Below are positions 1-6,564 of a stretch of DNA of 24,657 nucleotides, in pieces; position 1 is the stretch's first letter, and each line of letters starts with the position of its first letter. Position numbers and translations under genes: made by a program. The notes beneath the pieces were generated by a model that had not been told where the DNA came from, ran no database searches, and was given only the letters and a program-made list of their open reading frames with translations. Source of the DNA: a virus; IMG/VR virus record IMGVR_UViG_3300013094_000268, positions 1 through 24,657 of that record; one strand, given 5' to 3'.

Positions 1-1114
1 GTCCATTAGATATTGTTTGCCCACCGTACGTGTTAAGGAGAGTACCCGTTTGGTTAGGTAACGTGTTGGTGACACTGGTGCTCAAGCTTTGTGTAGTGAG
101 AGTGTTAGTAAAACCACCAGCGTATGCAATTACTAGGTTGCCTGTTGATGGTGTACCCCCTATGGTCACTCCACTTGCTGAAATGATGCTATTGCCCGCG
201 TTTAATGCACCATAAAATGTTGTATTGCCACTGTTATCTACGAGGAAAAGTGGTGCACTAAAAGCAGAGTTAACAATACTTAATCCACCATTGTTATATG
301 CTCTTAGATAAACTCCACTGCTACTAGTTACGTCTTGCAGCCTTAGAGTCTGAGCAGAGCTTCCACCATTATAAGTATAAACTTCTAACCCGCTAAGCGA
401 TGTATAACCATTCACATTCAAGCTGTTGTTTACTGTAGTGGCACCTTGCAAAGTAGTTGTGCCAGCGACGGTGAGAGTCCCGCTCGAGACGAGAGACCCT
501 AGAAATACACCATTAGTTCCAGTAATAGTGTACGAGTTTAATGCACCACCCACACCACTAATAGTTACATAACCAACAATGCCCGTACCACCTATACTTA
601 CGCTGAGGCCACCGAATGTTGATGTGCCACTTACGGTAAGACCAGAAGCAACCACAAGGTTACCGCTTACAGTACCACCTGATATTTGCAAAGATGTAGC
701 GGTTGCTGAATTGAATTGTAAATCATCTACTGCTGTTCTTACAGGGAAAACATTATAATTAGCGGAGGTACCGCTAGCATGCGCACTAATTGGCGTTCCA
801 TCATACCCACGGCCATTGTTCGTGCCATCATACCAAACAGTTATTGGTACATTCGTACCTATTGTTATCGCACCAGAACATAATACTTTTTCTTCAGTAA
901 CTGTTCCATAATCAACTACCAGTGTGAATACACCACTGGTGCCGAGGGGGTTAGAAGATAATGTGCCGCTAGAGCTTACTTCATACCAACCAATTGTACT
1001 AGCAGCAGTAATAGTCTGGCTAGTTGCGTAACCGCTAACTAATGCAGCAGATAAGTACGTTGGGGTAGCAGCACCAGGTATCGACCTGGGTATAACGTAT
1101 GTAGGATAAGCCAT
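1..1114 (-). CDS. Tail fibre / receptor-binding-like protein, 3' end cut off by the window
   Basis: The reading frame is open for 371 codons from an ATG at 1114 to the left edge, so the C-terminus is missing. A GGAG lies 9 nt before the start. The product begins MAYPTYVIPRSIPG. Around residues 40-110 it has a segment ending in GRGYDGTPISAHASG, which resembles the GRGxDGTxAxxH motif found in N-terminal attachment domains of phage tail proteins. The rest is Ser/Thr/Gly/Val-rich with short repeating strands such as SGTLTVAGTTTLQG and SGNLVVASGLTVSG, typical of trimeric beta-helical fibre shafts. The missing C-terminus could carry a chaperone or receptor-binding tip. It is the last gene of a run of virion genes. 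Fibre class is inferred from composition and repeats; the receptor is unknown. Confidence 0.75.
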   Translation of the reverse strand, partial: MAYPTYVIPRSIPGAATPTYLSAALVSGYATSQTITAASTIGWYEVSSSGTLSSNPLGTSGVFTLVVDYGTVTEEKVLCSGAITIGTNVPITVWYDGTNNGRGYDGTPISAHASGTSANYNVFPVRTAVDDLQFNSATATSLQISGGTVSGNLVVASGLTVSGTSTFGGLSVSIGGTGIVGYVTISGVGGALNSYTITGTNGVFLGSLVSSGTLTVAGTTTLQGATTVNNSLNVNGYTSLSGLEVYTYNGGSSAQTLRLQDVTSSSGVYLRAYNNGGLSIVNSAFSAPLFLVDNSGNTTFYGALNAGNSIISASGVTIGGTPSTGNLVIAYAGGFTNTLTTQSLSTSVTNTLPNQTGTLLNTYGGQTISNG

Positions 1115-1134
1115 CTAGACAGGCTCCAAAGAGA

Positions 1135-1668
1135 TTAGTAGGGGTAAGAAGCCATCTGCCATGTTGGTGTAACAGTTATGCTATCACCAGAGGCTAGGGT
1201 TACCGTACTAAGGTCAGAGAATGGAGCATACCAAATAACTGCACCAGCTGAGCTGTTGCTGTTGGTGACTGATCCAAGAGTAATGAAAATGCCATTCACA
1301 CCCGAGTATGTAGCTCCGGTATTGGTCCAGGTGAACCCACTTGATGTAGTTGTGTACTGAACAGGAATGTTTGTGCTTGTGTTAATTGTAATCGAGTTAG
1401 ATGCAGGAGCATTCCAAGTAGCAGCAGTAATTGGCTGACGTGTATAACCAGTCATACCGGATACTTCAAGGACAGTGTATGTACCAGAGTTCAATGTGAT
1501 TGGTTGATCAGAAGCAGCTACATATCCACTGATTGTGGACCATGCTGTACCAGTAAGGCCGATATATGTTGTACCAGAAGCAGTTGCGGCATTGCGTGGG
1601 AATACGTTCAGAAGGTAGTTAAGACCCTCTTGCGGGAAATAGAAACTGGAGTTAAAACTGCTAGCCAT
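1135..1668 (-). CDS. Putative tail/fibre-associated virion protein
   Basis: This 177-residue product starts MASSFNSSFYFPQEG, with AAGGAG 6 nt before the ATG. It has no signal peptide or membrane segment and is rich in Thr/Ser/Gly/Asn. The order of elements fits a family of small phage tail or fibre proteins: an early TTYIGLTG, a middle GYTRQPITAATWNAP, then a hydrophobic strand GVNGIFITLG, an AVIWYAPFSDLSTVTLASGD stretch and a last beta strand. In that family the pattern is 'YxGL ... GYxR ... W ... G-L-xx-P/G-D'. It lies between the fibre gene and another virion gene. Family assignment is by pattern recognition only. Confidence 0.6.
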   Translation of the reverse strand: MASSFNSSFYFPQEGLNYLLNVFPRNAATASGTTYIGLTGTAWSTISGYVAASDQPITLNSGTYTVLEVSGMTGYTRQPITAATWNAPASNSITINTSTNIPVQYTTTSSGFTWTNTGATYSGVNGIFITLGSVTNSNSSAGAVIWYAPFSDLSTVTLASGDSITVTPTWQMASYPY

Positions 1669-1677
1669 AAAAGCTCC

Positions 1678-2283
1678 TTATGCGAATTGAACGCTAATGT
1701 TAAATTCTATTGAATCGCCAAAATTTAAACTTATTCCAGCAAAGCTGCTTTTTATGAACAAGTTACCAGCTGGTCCAACAACTGGTGTAAAAGATGGAAT
1801 TATCGTTGTCAATATACTAGAGCCATTTGTACCCCTAATTACATCAAAAACATTTGAACCATTGCCAGAAACCACCGTCATGACCTCAGTAAGGACTTGA
1901 ACATAAAAGGGGTATGAGCTTGGGAACAGATCATAATTGCTGATGGAAAGGGTAGTTTGTCCTGGGTTTACTTGACTTGTTAATTGGCCTACAGCTGGAG
2001 TAGAATTATTATCAAAAAGACCGACGTTGGTTACCTCATAAAAACCGCTCGCAGTTAAAACAGTGTTGCAAAAAAAGGTATCACCACTAGTAGAAGTAGT
2101 TGTAGTACCATACGTTCCTAATACAGGACTTCCAACAGGATCGAAAAGAGCTACATCTGTAGCACTAGCATTCCCTGGTCCAATACCCCAAGCAGAATAC
2201 CTTGGTTCACTGGCAGAATACCCAGAACCTACTATGGCATTAACTAAATTAGACCTAGTTCTTGATGACAGTACTGTTTCCAT
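1678..2283 (-). CDS. Putative tail/fibre-associated virion protein with 'VxRGxxG' motif
   Basis: The gene begins with three consecutive ATG codons (2289, 2286, 2283). The SD AAAGGA abuts the first ATG, so the third, 6 nt further on, is best spaced; this gives 201 residues starting METVLSSRTRSN. The N-terminal half has AWGIGPGNASATDVALFDP and later FYEVTNVGLFDNNSTPAVGQ, a layout seen in small phage tail proteins ('W-G-x-G ... evTnvGlF'). A second segment, VMTVVSGNGSNVFDVIRGTN, resembles a degenerate copy of the motif in which E-x-M-x-V is followed by V-x-RG-x-x-G. The upstream end ILIKSSF-like strand and the final NFGDSIEFNISVQF fit a beta-sandwich. Structural role inferred. Confidence 0.6.
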   Translation of the reverse strand: METVLSSRTRSNLVNAIVGSGYSASEPRYSAWGIGPGNASATDVALFDPVGSPVLGTYGTTTTSTSGDTFFCNTVLTASGFYEVTNVGLFDNNSTPAVGQLTSQVNPGQTTLSISNYDLFPSSYPFYVQVLTEVMTVVSGNGSNVFDVIRGTNGSSILTTIIPSFTPVVGPAGNLFIKSSFAGISLNFGDSIEFNISVQFA

Positions 2284-2306
2284 CATCATCCTTTAAAGCA
2301 GTAGAA

Positions 2307-2340
2307 CCAATGGTGCCAAGATCTTCCTGGTCACCATTGG
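2307..2340 (-). repeat. Intercistronic hairpin, 9-bp perfect outer stem
   Basis: CCAATGGTG (2307-2315) and CACCATTGG (2332-2340) are perfect inverted repeats around a 16-nt loop that can add a CCA/TGG pair. They lie in the 99-nt gap between two virion genes. On the minus strand the stem is followed by TTCTACTGC, not a T-run, so this is not a standard intrinsic terminator. It could be an mRNA processing or stabilising hairpin. Confidence 0.55.
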
Positions 2341-2388
2341 CTATAATTATCACTGCATTAACCTTTATTTGAAAAGGTAAGTGTTCCA

Positions 2389-3093
2389 TTAGCTCTGCTG
2401 ACGGTACGTTCTCTTCTGACCAGTCTGGTACAGGTTACCGCTGTATGAGGCCTGGTAGCCAGCATACTGCTGTGTTTCGCTAAAGCTGGTTTGGATCTGA
2501 CGAACCTGCTGTTGGGTAACGAGGCCAACACCACTGAGTGTGGTGCTCTGGACTGCTTGACCGTTGAAGCCGACCTGCGTTGCGTGAACCGTTGCATCAT
2601 CTACCCATGTTGGCACAGCGTTGGGAACACCAACGTAGTTGGGGTATGTGAAACCTTCAGCACCTGTGCCACTAAAAGCGAAAGCAGTGATCGTAGGAAC
2701 ACCACCAGTACCACTGATGATAGTAAGCACTGCACCAGAAGGGACAATGATACTAGTCGTCGTGTTATACAGGTAATTAGCATTACCAGCATTGACGTAG
2801 AATGTCTGACCACTAAGAGGACCAGCAGCCAAAGCAGCGATGAGGCCACTGACCTGAGTACCAGTTGAAGTACCAGTGATCGTTGTGGAGTTACCACCGG
2901 CACCACTGATGGTGAAGGTAGTTACATTCGTGTTAACAGAAAGCTCGAGGATTCCACTGGTCGTGGAAGCAGCATTGACCATGATTGCAGGATCGATAGC
3001 CTCGTACCAAGGGTTAGCACCGCCACGGGTTACACCACGAAGGAGTAACTTATTTTGGGCTTCAGCAGAAGGGTTTGGAGTAATTGGAGCCAT
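2389..3093 (-). CDS. Putative virion structural protein, unknown family
   Basis: This 234-residue product starts MAPITPNPSAEAQNK. The ATG overlaps the stop of the preceding gene as TAATG, so it is probably translationally coupled. The N-terminal part contains LLLRGVTRGGANPWYEAIDP. The middle (residues ~45-155) is Thr/Ser/Gly-rich beta sequence. The C-terminal ~60 residues are Gln/Tyr/Ser-rich (LVTQQQVRQIQTSFSETQQY), which looks like a helix followed by a flexible tail. There are no cysteines or membrane segments. Its place between head genes and tail-fibre genes suggests a tail or connector role. I do not recognise the family. Confidence 0.55.
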   Translation of the reverse strand: MAPITPNPSAEAQNKLLLRGVTRGGANPWYEAIDPAIMVNAASTTSGILELSVNTNVTTFTISGAGGNSTTITGTSTGTQVSGLIAALAAGPLSGQTFYVNAGNANYLYNTTTSIIVPSGAVLTIISGTGGVPTITAFAFSGTGAEGFTYPNYVGVPNAVPTWVDDATVHATQVGFNGQAVQSTTLSGVGLVTQQQVRQIQTSFSETQQYAGYQASYSGNLYQTGQKRTYRQQS

Positions 3094-3275
3094 TATATAT
3101 CGCCTATTCTATTTAGGATTTGTCCAGTTTGGAACGTAGTGGAGTTAGTCGTTGACGCAGCATACGTCGTTGCTGCAGCTATAGTCGGGATAGCAACTCC
3201 TACAACAATAGTGGTGTTTGGTGATGCTTGGGTAGCGACAACAGTATTCTTTAAGGGGCTAATCTTAGCCGCCAT
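3093..3275 (-). CDS. Small virion-like protein, 60 residues
   Basis: The product starts MAAKISPLKNTVVATQASPN. An in-frame start further upstream at 3347 would run into the preceding gene; the ATG at 3275 forms a TAATG overlap with that gene's stop and is preferred. The sequence is Thr/Ala-rich with alternating hydrophobics (TTIVVGVAIPTIAAATTYAA), like a beta strand or coat-type segment. It also shares a TAATG with the next gene, so three genes (3538-2389) look coupled. Function unknown. Confidence 0.5.
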   Translation of the reverse strand: MAAKISPLKNTVVATQASPNTTIVVGVAIPTIAAATTYAASTTNSTTFQTGQILNRIGDI

Positions 3276-3538
3276 TAGTTGCCTCGAATTGTAGTGTTGT
3301 ACTGGTCGTTCTGGAAAACTAAACCAACGTTGTTCTGCCCAGACCATCCGTTACCACTAAGAGTAGGTTGTGCATAACCACCACTGACAGTACCAGGGAA
3401 CGTCTGAGGCAACCAGACACTGAACCATGGCTCACTGAAGATAGTCGTACCGCTCAATACAACGCCACTAGGGATTACTGCGCCCAGAGGCTCAGCAATG
3501 ACGGGGTTATTGACTGTGTTCTTGGTCTCGTCGCTCAT
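3275..3538 (-). CDS. Small virion-like protein, 87 residues
   Basis: It starts MSDETKNTVNNPVIAEPLG with AAGGAG about 6 nt upstream. The body is Gly/Ser/Thr/Pro-rich with aromatic residues (IFSEPWFSVWLPQTFPG), no cysteines and no membrane segment. Its stop overlaps the following start. Composition and context suggest a small structural or tail-assembly protein. I do not recognise the family. Confidence 0.5.
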   Translation of the reverse strand: MSDETKNTVNNPVIAEPLGAVIPSGVVLSGTTIFSEPWFSVWLPQTFPGTVSGGYAQPTLSGNGWSGQNNVGLVFQNDQYNTTIRGN

Positions 3539-3555
3539 TTAAGCTCCTTCTGTGA

Positions 3556-3576
3556 GGTGGAGCTTTGTAGTCCACC
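3556..3576 (-). repeat. Intercistronic hairpin before the SD of the 87-residue gene
   Basis: GGTGGA (3556-3561) and TCCACC (3571-3576) form a perfect 6-bp stem with a 9-nt loop. It lies between the stop at 3582 and the SD near 3546-3551, with no T-run after it. A processing or translation-modulating hairpin is more likely than a terminator. Confidence 0.45.
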
Positions 3577-3581
3577 GATTG

Positions 3582-4151
3582 TTATACGTTCTTTTGTTTT
3601 GCAGTACTGGTACTGCTAGACCAGATCTGCTCCCATGACTGCGATGGGCCCTTAGGCTCAGCTTCATCAGGAAGGGGAATCTTATACATGCCGTTGTTGT
3701 CGCTAGCTCCTGCAGCAAGGCTTTCACGGAGGTGATCCATGTGATTTTCGCTTGTGCTATTTTCATCTTGCAATTCAGCAATCTTTTCCATAGCTTCATC
3801 AGAAGTGATGAAGGCAATGCGTCCACGCTGTACAGCTCTCAATACGTAAGGATTCTGACGAATTTCTTCTGCGATTGGCTGGATGCTGTTGTGATAACCG
3901 GCACCATTTAGCTTAAAGCTGCCTTTTGCACTCGTAAAAACCGTTGCACCCGACATCAGATTCTCAATCCAGTCTGCAGTCTTTACGTCCTGCATACCTT
4001 TAAAGGCTGGTGGTACAGCAGCGATTGAACGAGCCGCTGCTCTATCTGCTGGGTCTGCGATGTGCTCTTCGTAGTGACCACCCAAGTCAACGACTGAAAC
4101 TGGGGTGCTTTCGCTGCTAACATCGCTTGATTTTGATACTGTTCTTGCCAT
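3582..4151 (-). CDS. Unknown protein downstream of the capsid gene
   Basis: This 189-residue product starts MARTVSKSSDVSSE, with AGGAG 7 nt before the ATG. It is soluble and mixed-charge. A Ser/Thr-rich leader (1-20) is followed by an Ala-rich acidic helix region (EEHIADPADRAAARSIAAVP), a GAGYHNSIQPIAEEIRQNPY segment, helical DEAMEKIAELQDENS, and a Pro/Ser-rich C-terminus. It is the next phage gene after the capsid gene once the homing endonuclease is discounted. A head-completion or head-tail connector role is possible from position only; no family motif is visible. Confidence 0.5.
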   Translation of the reverse strand: MARTVSKSSDVSSESTPVSVVDLGGHYEEHIADPADRAAARSIAAVPPAFKGMQDVKTADWIENLMSGATVFTSAKGSFKLNGAGYHNSIQPIAEEIRQNPYVLRAVQRGRIAFITSDEAMEKIAELQDENSTSENHMDHLRESLAAGASDNNGMYKIPLPDEAEPKGPSQSWEQIWSSSTSTAKQKNV

Positions 4152-4161
4152 TTTAATGCTC

Positions 4162-4191
4162 CTATTTTCAAGGGACTTTCGTCCTCAATAG
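4162..4191 (-). promoter_or_regulatory. Leader hairpin with GAAA tetraloop next to the SD
   Basis: On the minus strand, GGAC-GAAA-GTCC (4184-4173) is a 4-bp stem capped by a GNRA loop. It is enclosed by CTATT/AATAG (4191-4187 with 4166-4162). The 3' arm of the outer stem runs into the SD AGGAG (4163-4159) of the 189-residue gene, so folding could modulate ribosome access. Structure is read by eye; function is inferred. Confidence 0.4.
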
Positions 4192-4260
4192 ATACGAAAT
4201 ATTCATACCTAGTTGTTACGTCGAGGGTATTACATTTATTACTTTGAATCTTTAATACAA

Positions 4261-4296
4261 GCCGGGGAGCGATCTCAAGGACCCGGCCTCCCCGGC
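4261..4296 (-). repeat. Strong GC-rich hairpin in the post-capsid gap
   Basis: GCCGGGGAG (4261-4269) and CTCCCCGGC (4288-4296) are a perfect 9-bp, almost all G/C inverted repeat with an 18-nt loop. It stands out in AT-rich surroundings, inside the 185-nt gap (4152-4336) that otherwise holds only a short leader. On the minus strand it is followed by TTGTATTAAAG, which is not a strong U-tract. It may be a weak terminator, attenuator or RNA-processing element behind the capsid transcription unit. Confidence 0.5.
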
Positions 4297-4336
4297 CAGT
4301 ACTACTGTTAAGACTAAGCCTTAACAATCTTGCATT

Positions 4337-4960
4337 CTAATCTCTAATGCGATCAGTTTGATAAATTACATCAAAGGGTTTTCCATTAATGGTTCCATAT
4401 TCTTCAAACTCAACGAGTTCTTTCTTTGTTATTACTAGGTATTTATCACCCAGTAATCTTTGAGCAGTTTCGATTTTTACAACCGAATCAAAGTTCATGT
4501 AACCTTTAACTTCAACAATGCGTTCATCTCTGCCAGCAATGAAGTCTGGGCGATAAGTCCCTGCGGGAGTCTCAATGTCATCTCCGTCATATCTTCTCCA
4601 TGCGATTCCGTATCTCATGCAGCAAGCTGCAAAACGGATTTCCCATGTTGAGTGGAATACAACGGCGGCATCATTAAGTTCCATAACGAACTTGTCCCTA
4701 ATGCTCTTTTGTTCCTTGTGAGAACATTTGTTAGAGCAGTATTTCATTGCTGATCGATAGGTTTCAGGTCTAGTAAAAGATTCACCACAGCCTACACAAA
4801 TAGCCGATTTAGTTCTCGGCACTTGTTTTAAACCCTTTCTCCGTCCTTCATCTGCACAGCGTTTTGAGCAGTACATCGTCTTACGTGAATAAGCGAGATA
4901 ATCTTTCTCGCATACCATGCAGATGAAGGGTTCGGAGTAGGGAGTAGTTCTGTGAGCCAT
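4337..4960 (-). CDS. Free-standing homing endonuclease, zinc fingers plus PD-(D/E)xK nuclease
   Basis: The product has 207 residues. Two zinc fingers open the protein: C14/C17/C31/C35 and C55/C58/C75/C79. A nuclease domain follows, with STWEIRFAACCMRYGIAWRR (E107), then TYRPDF (D139), then RIVEVKGY (E150, K152). This is the D...ExK active site of the PD-(D/E)xK fold with the 'S-x-WE-x-R' helix usual in phage homing or very-short-patch-repair-like nucleases. Homing endonucleases cut alleles that lack them and spread by repair. It sits alone between the major capsid gene and the next virion gene, a typical insertion place. The SD AGG lies inside a palindrome (4966-4981), so translation may be restrained. 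Confidence 0.8.
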   Translation of the reverse strand: MAHRTTPYSEPFICMVCEKDYLAYSRKTMYCSKRCADEGRRKGLKQVPRTKSAICVGCGESFTRPETYRSAMKYCSNKCSHKEQKSIRDKFVMELNDAAVVFHSTWEIRFAACCMRYGIAWRRYDGDDIETPAGTYRPDFIAGRDERIVEVKGYMNFDSVVKIETAQRLLGDKYLVITKKELVEFEEYGTINGKPFDVIYQTDRIRD

Positions 4961-4965
4961 TTATG

Positions 4966-4981
4966 GTACCTGATCAGGTAC
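4966..4981. repeat. Perfect 16-bp palindrome at the capsid/homing endonuclease junction
   Basis: GTACCTGATCAGGTAC is fully self-complementary and overlaps the last base of the capsid stop codon. As RNA it can form a 6-bp stem with a GATC loop, hiding the AGG that is the only SD-like triplet 7 nt before the endonuclease ATG. It could equally be a protein-binding site, including for the endonuclease itself. Confidence 0.6.
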
Positions 4982-5994
4982 TATGCTTTGACTATTTTGC
5001 CTAGGCCACGTGGATTAAGCACTATCTCACTAACGAGCTCGTCCATGACCCAACCCTTGTGGAACTTCTCTGGGGTGTGGTTCTCTTCTACGTCGAGTGA
5101 GTACATAACTGGGAAGACACCGAGGAACTCGGGGCTTGGGGTCATGTAGACAGTACCCTGAGGTACTTCGATCGAACGCTGAACCTGGAAGCCACCGAAC
5201 TGAACGATACGCTCACCGGCAACAACACGGTCCTTGAAAGCCCAACCGGTCTGGTTGATGTCCCACTTGTAAAGGTCACGGTAGTCAATTGGGTTGAACA
5301 GCAAACGGCTGGCTTCCAACTGGTGAACTTCGATGAGGGCAACCAGGTCGTACATCGAGTCAGGGGTAATGTAACCCGAGAGCTCGTTAACGATGTGGTT
5401 AGGCGATACAACGTGGTTGGGGTCAACCGCATAGTTGTTGATGGCAGCTTCGAGGACCGTGATCAAACGGGCATCTTCCTGCATCATGATAGCCTGCTTG
5501 GACATGTCCTGAGCGTATTCAACGATGTTTACACGCAGGTACCAGAGGTCTTCCTTCTTAATCTGAGGGAAGGTGGCGATACGGAACAGACGGACTGGAA
5601 CCTTCTTGCCTTCGAACGGAGTGACACGAACTTCACCCTCGTTACCAGACAAGATGTAAGCCTGACCATACTCGTCAAGTACGTCGTACATGACAGGTAC
5701 ACCAGGGGTTAATGGGTCTTCCAGGAGAACGTTACGGGTCATACCTTGGTAACGAAGCTTCAGCTGGATAGGACCAATCATACCCTGACCCAGACGGACC
5801 ATGTAGTTGTCCTTGTCGGCCAGAATACCGGCCAGACGACGCTGCTTCTCTTCACGTGTGGCAATCTTACGACCAGCCGACTTCTCGAGACGGTCTTGCG
5901 CCTCTAAGATATTGGCGACATAGTCGTCCGACTTTTTGGCCGTACGCGGAGCGAGGTGCTCGGCAACTGCGCCATTGGGAAGGATAGTACTCAT
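4981..5994 (-). CDS. Major capsid protein (HK97-fold type)
   Basis: The product has 337 residues. The ATG at 5994 is chosen because AAGGA lies 9 nt upstream; an in-frame TTG at 6012 would include that SD. Residues 1-70 are charged and helical, like a delta/scaffolding domain (SDDYVANILEAQDRLEKSAG, then ATREEKQRRLAGIL). A strand-turn region (~85-140) containing LEDPLTPGVPVMYDVLDEYG could be the E-loop. A long helix (~155-190, EYAQDMSKQAIMMQEDARLI) matches the spine helix. Later segments (LLFNPIDYRDLYKW, VFPVMYSLDVEENHTPEKFH) fit the P and A domains. Codons are noticeably more G/C-ending than in flanking genes, as expected for a very highly expressed protein. The position after protease, core and decoration-like genes supports the call. 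Confidence 0.85.
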   Translation of the reverse strand: MSTILPNGAVAEHLAPRTAKKSDDYVANILEAQDRLEKSAGRKIATREEKQRRLAGILADKDNYMVRLGQGMIGPIQLKLRYQGMTRNVLLEDPLTPGVPVMYDVLDEYGQAYILSGNEGEVRVTPFEGKKVPVRLFRIATFPQIKKEDLWYLRVNIVEYAQDMSKQAIMMQEDARLITVLEAAINNYAVDPNHVVSPNHIVNELSGYITPDSMYDLVALIEVHQLEASRLLFNPIDYRDLYKWDINQTGWAFKDRVVAGERIVQFGGFQVQRSIEVPQGTVYMTPSPEFLGVFPVMYSLDVEENHTPEKFHKGWVMDELVSEIVLNPRGLGKIVKA

Positions 5995-6017
5995 TATTAT
6001 ATTTCCTTTCAAATACC

Positions 6018-6536
6018 TTAGGCTGTAGCGCCGAATGGGATGAGACGAACAACAACCTGTGTGGGGCTGATAACGTCGATAAGCTCAGCAACCGGGGTGG
6101 CGCTAAGAGTATTGGCGGAACCAGAAACCGAAGTGATCTGACCGTTAGCGTTGGTGTACAAGATTGTACGAGCGCCAGTGGTGCTGATCGAGTAACTCTG
6201 AGTGGTGTCAAAGGCAGGAGCAGTCAGGGTGAAGAAGGCGTTGCCTCCACCAATCCAGACAGCCCATGTGTTGACGCCAACCTGAGTAACATCATCGATG
6301 TTAGGGTTGCGGTCGAGAGCCGAAAGACCGAAGGGCTTGGCACCAGTAACCGTAGCGACTGTACCCGCATTAGCAACAGTATCTGGACCGGTACGGTACA
6401 TGACCATACCCGAGTAGATGTTTGTCGTGTCATTGGGGTCAAGGAACGTGTTGTATGGTGTAGCCTCGTACTTTTCGTACAGTGGGGTGCACGTACGGTG
6501 AACCCCAACGTTGGCTACGCTATTGAGTTGCAGCAT
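6018..6536 (-). CDS. Putative capsid decoration / head-stabilising protein
   Basis: The 172-residue product starts MLQLNSVANVGVHRTCTPLY, with AAGGAG about 9 nt before the ATG. It is beta-rich with no membrane segment. Motifs include NIYSGMVMYRTGPDTVANAG and KPFGLSALDRNPNIDDVTQ followed by GVNTWAVWIGGGNAFFTL, a 'phage capsid accessory' layout in which a short barrel faces the shell. It has the same GC-ending codon bias as the adjacent capsid gene, so it is probably also made in high copy. Gene order (just upstream of the capsid gene, 23 nt apart) fits a decoration protein. The assignment is from context and composition. Confidence 0.55.
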   Translation of the reverse strand: MLQLNSVANVGVHRTCTPLYEKYEATPYNTFLDPNDTTNIYSGMVMYRTGPDTVANAGTVATVTGAKPFGLSALDRNPNIDDVTQVGVNTWAVWIGGGNAFFTLTAPAFDTTQSYSISTTGARTILYTNANGQITSVSGSANTLSATPVAELIDVISPTQVVVRLIPFGATA

Positions 6537-6564
6537 TTTTCTTTCTCCTTAGTAGGGGATTTGG

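Noticed and set aside
30-215. Plus-strand open frame of 61 codons
   Set aside because: It lies antisense within the fibre gene, which is open over the whole left end, and has no SD or known motif.
2491-2868. Plus-strand open frame of 125 codons rich in Cys/Thr
   Set aside because: It is the antisense shadow of the 234-residue virion gene with its Thr/Ser/Gly-rich codons; no SD and no coding-like composition.
4261-4296. Intrinsic terminator behind the capsid region
   Set aside because: The hairpin is strong but the sequence after it on the transcribed strand (TTGTATTAAAG) lacks a T-run, so I list it only as a hairpin.
5142-5432. Minus-strand frame inside the capsid gene
   Set aside because: Out-of-frame Thr/Leu/Arg-rich shadow fully inside the capsid gene, whose own frame has clear HK97-like features.
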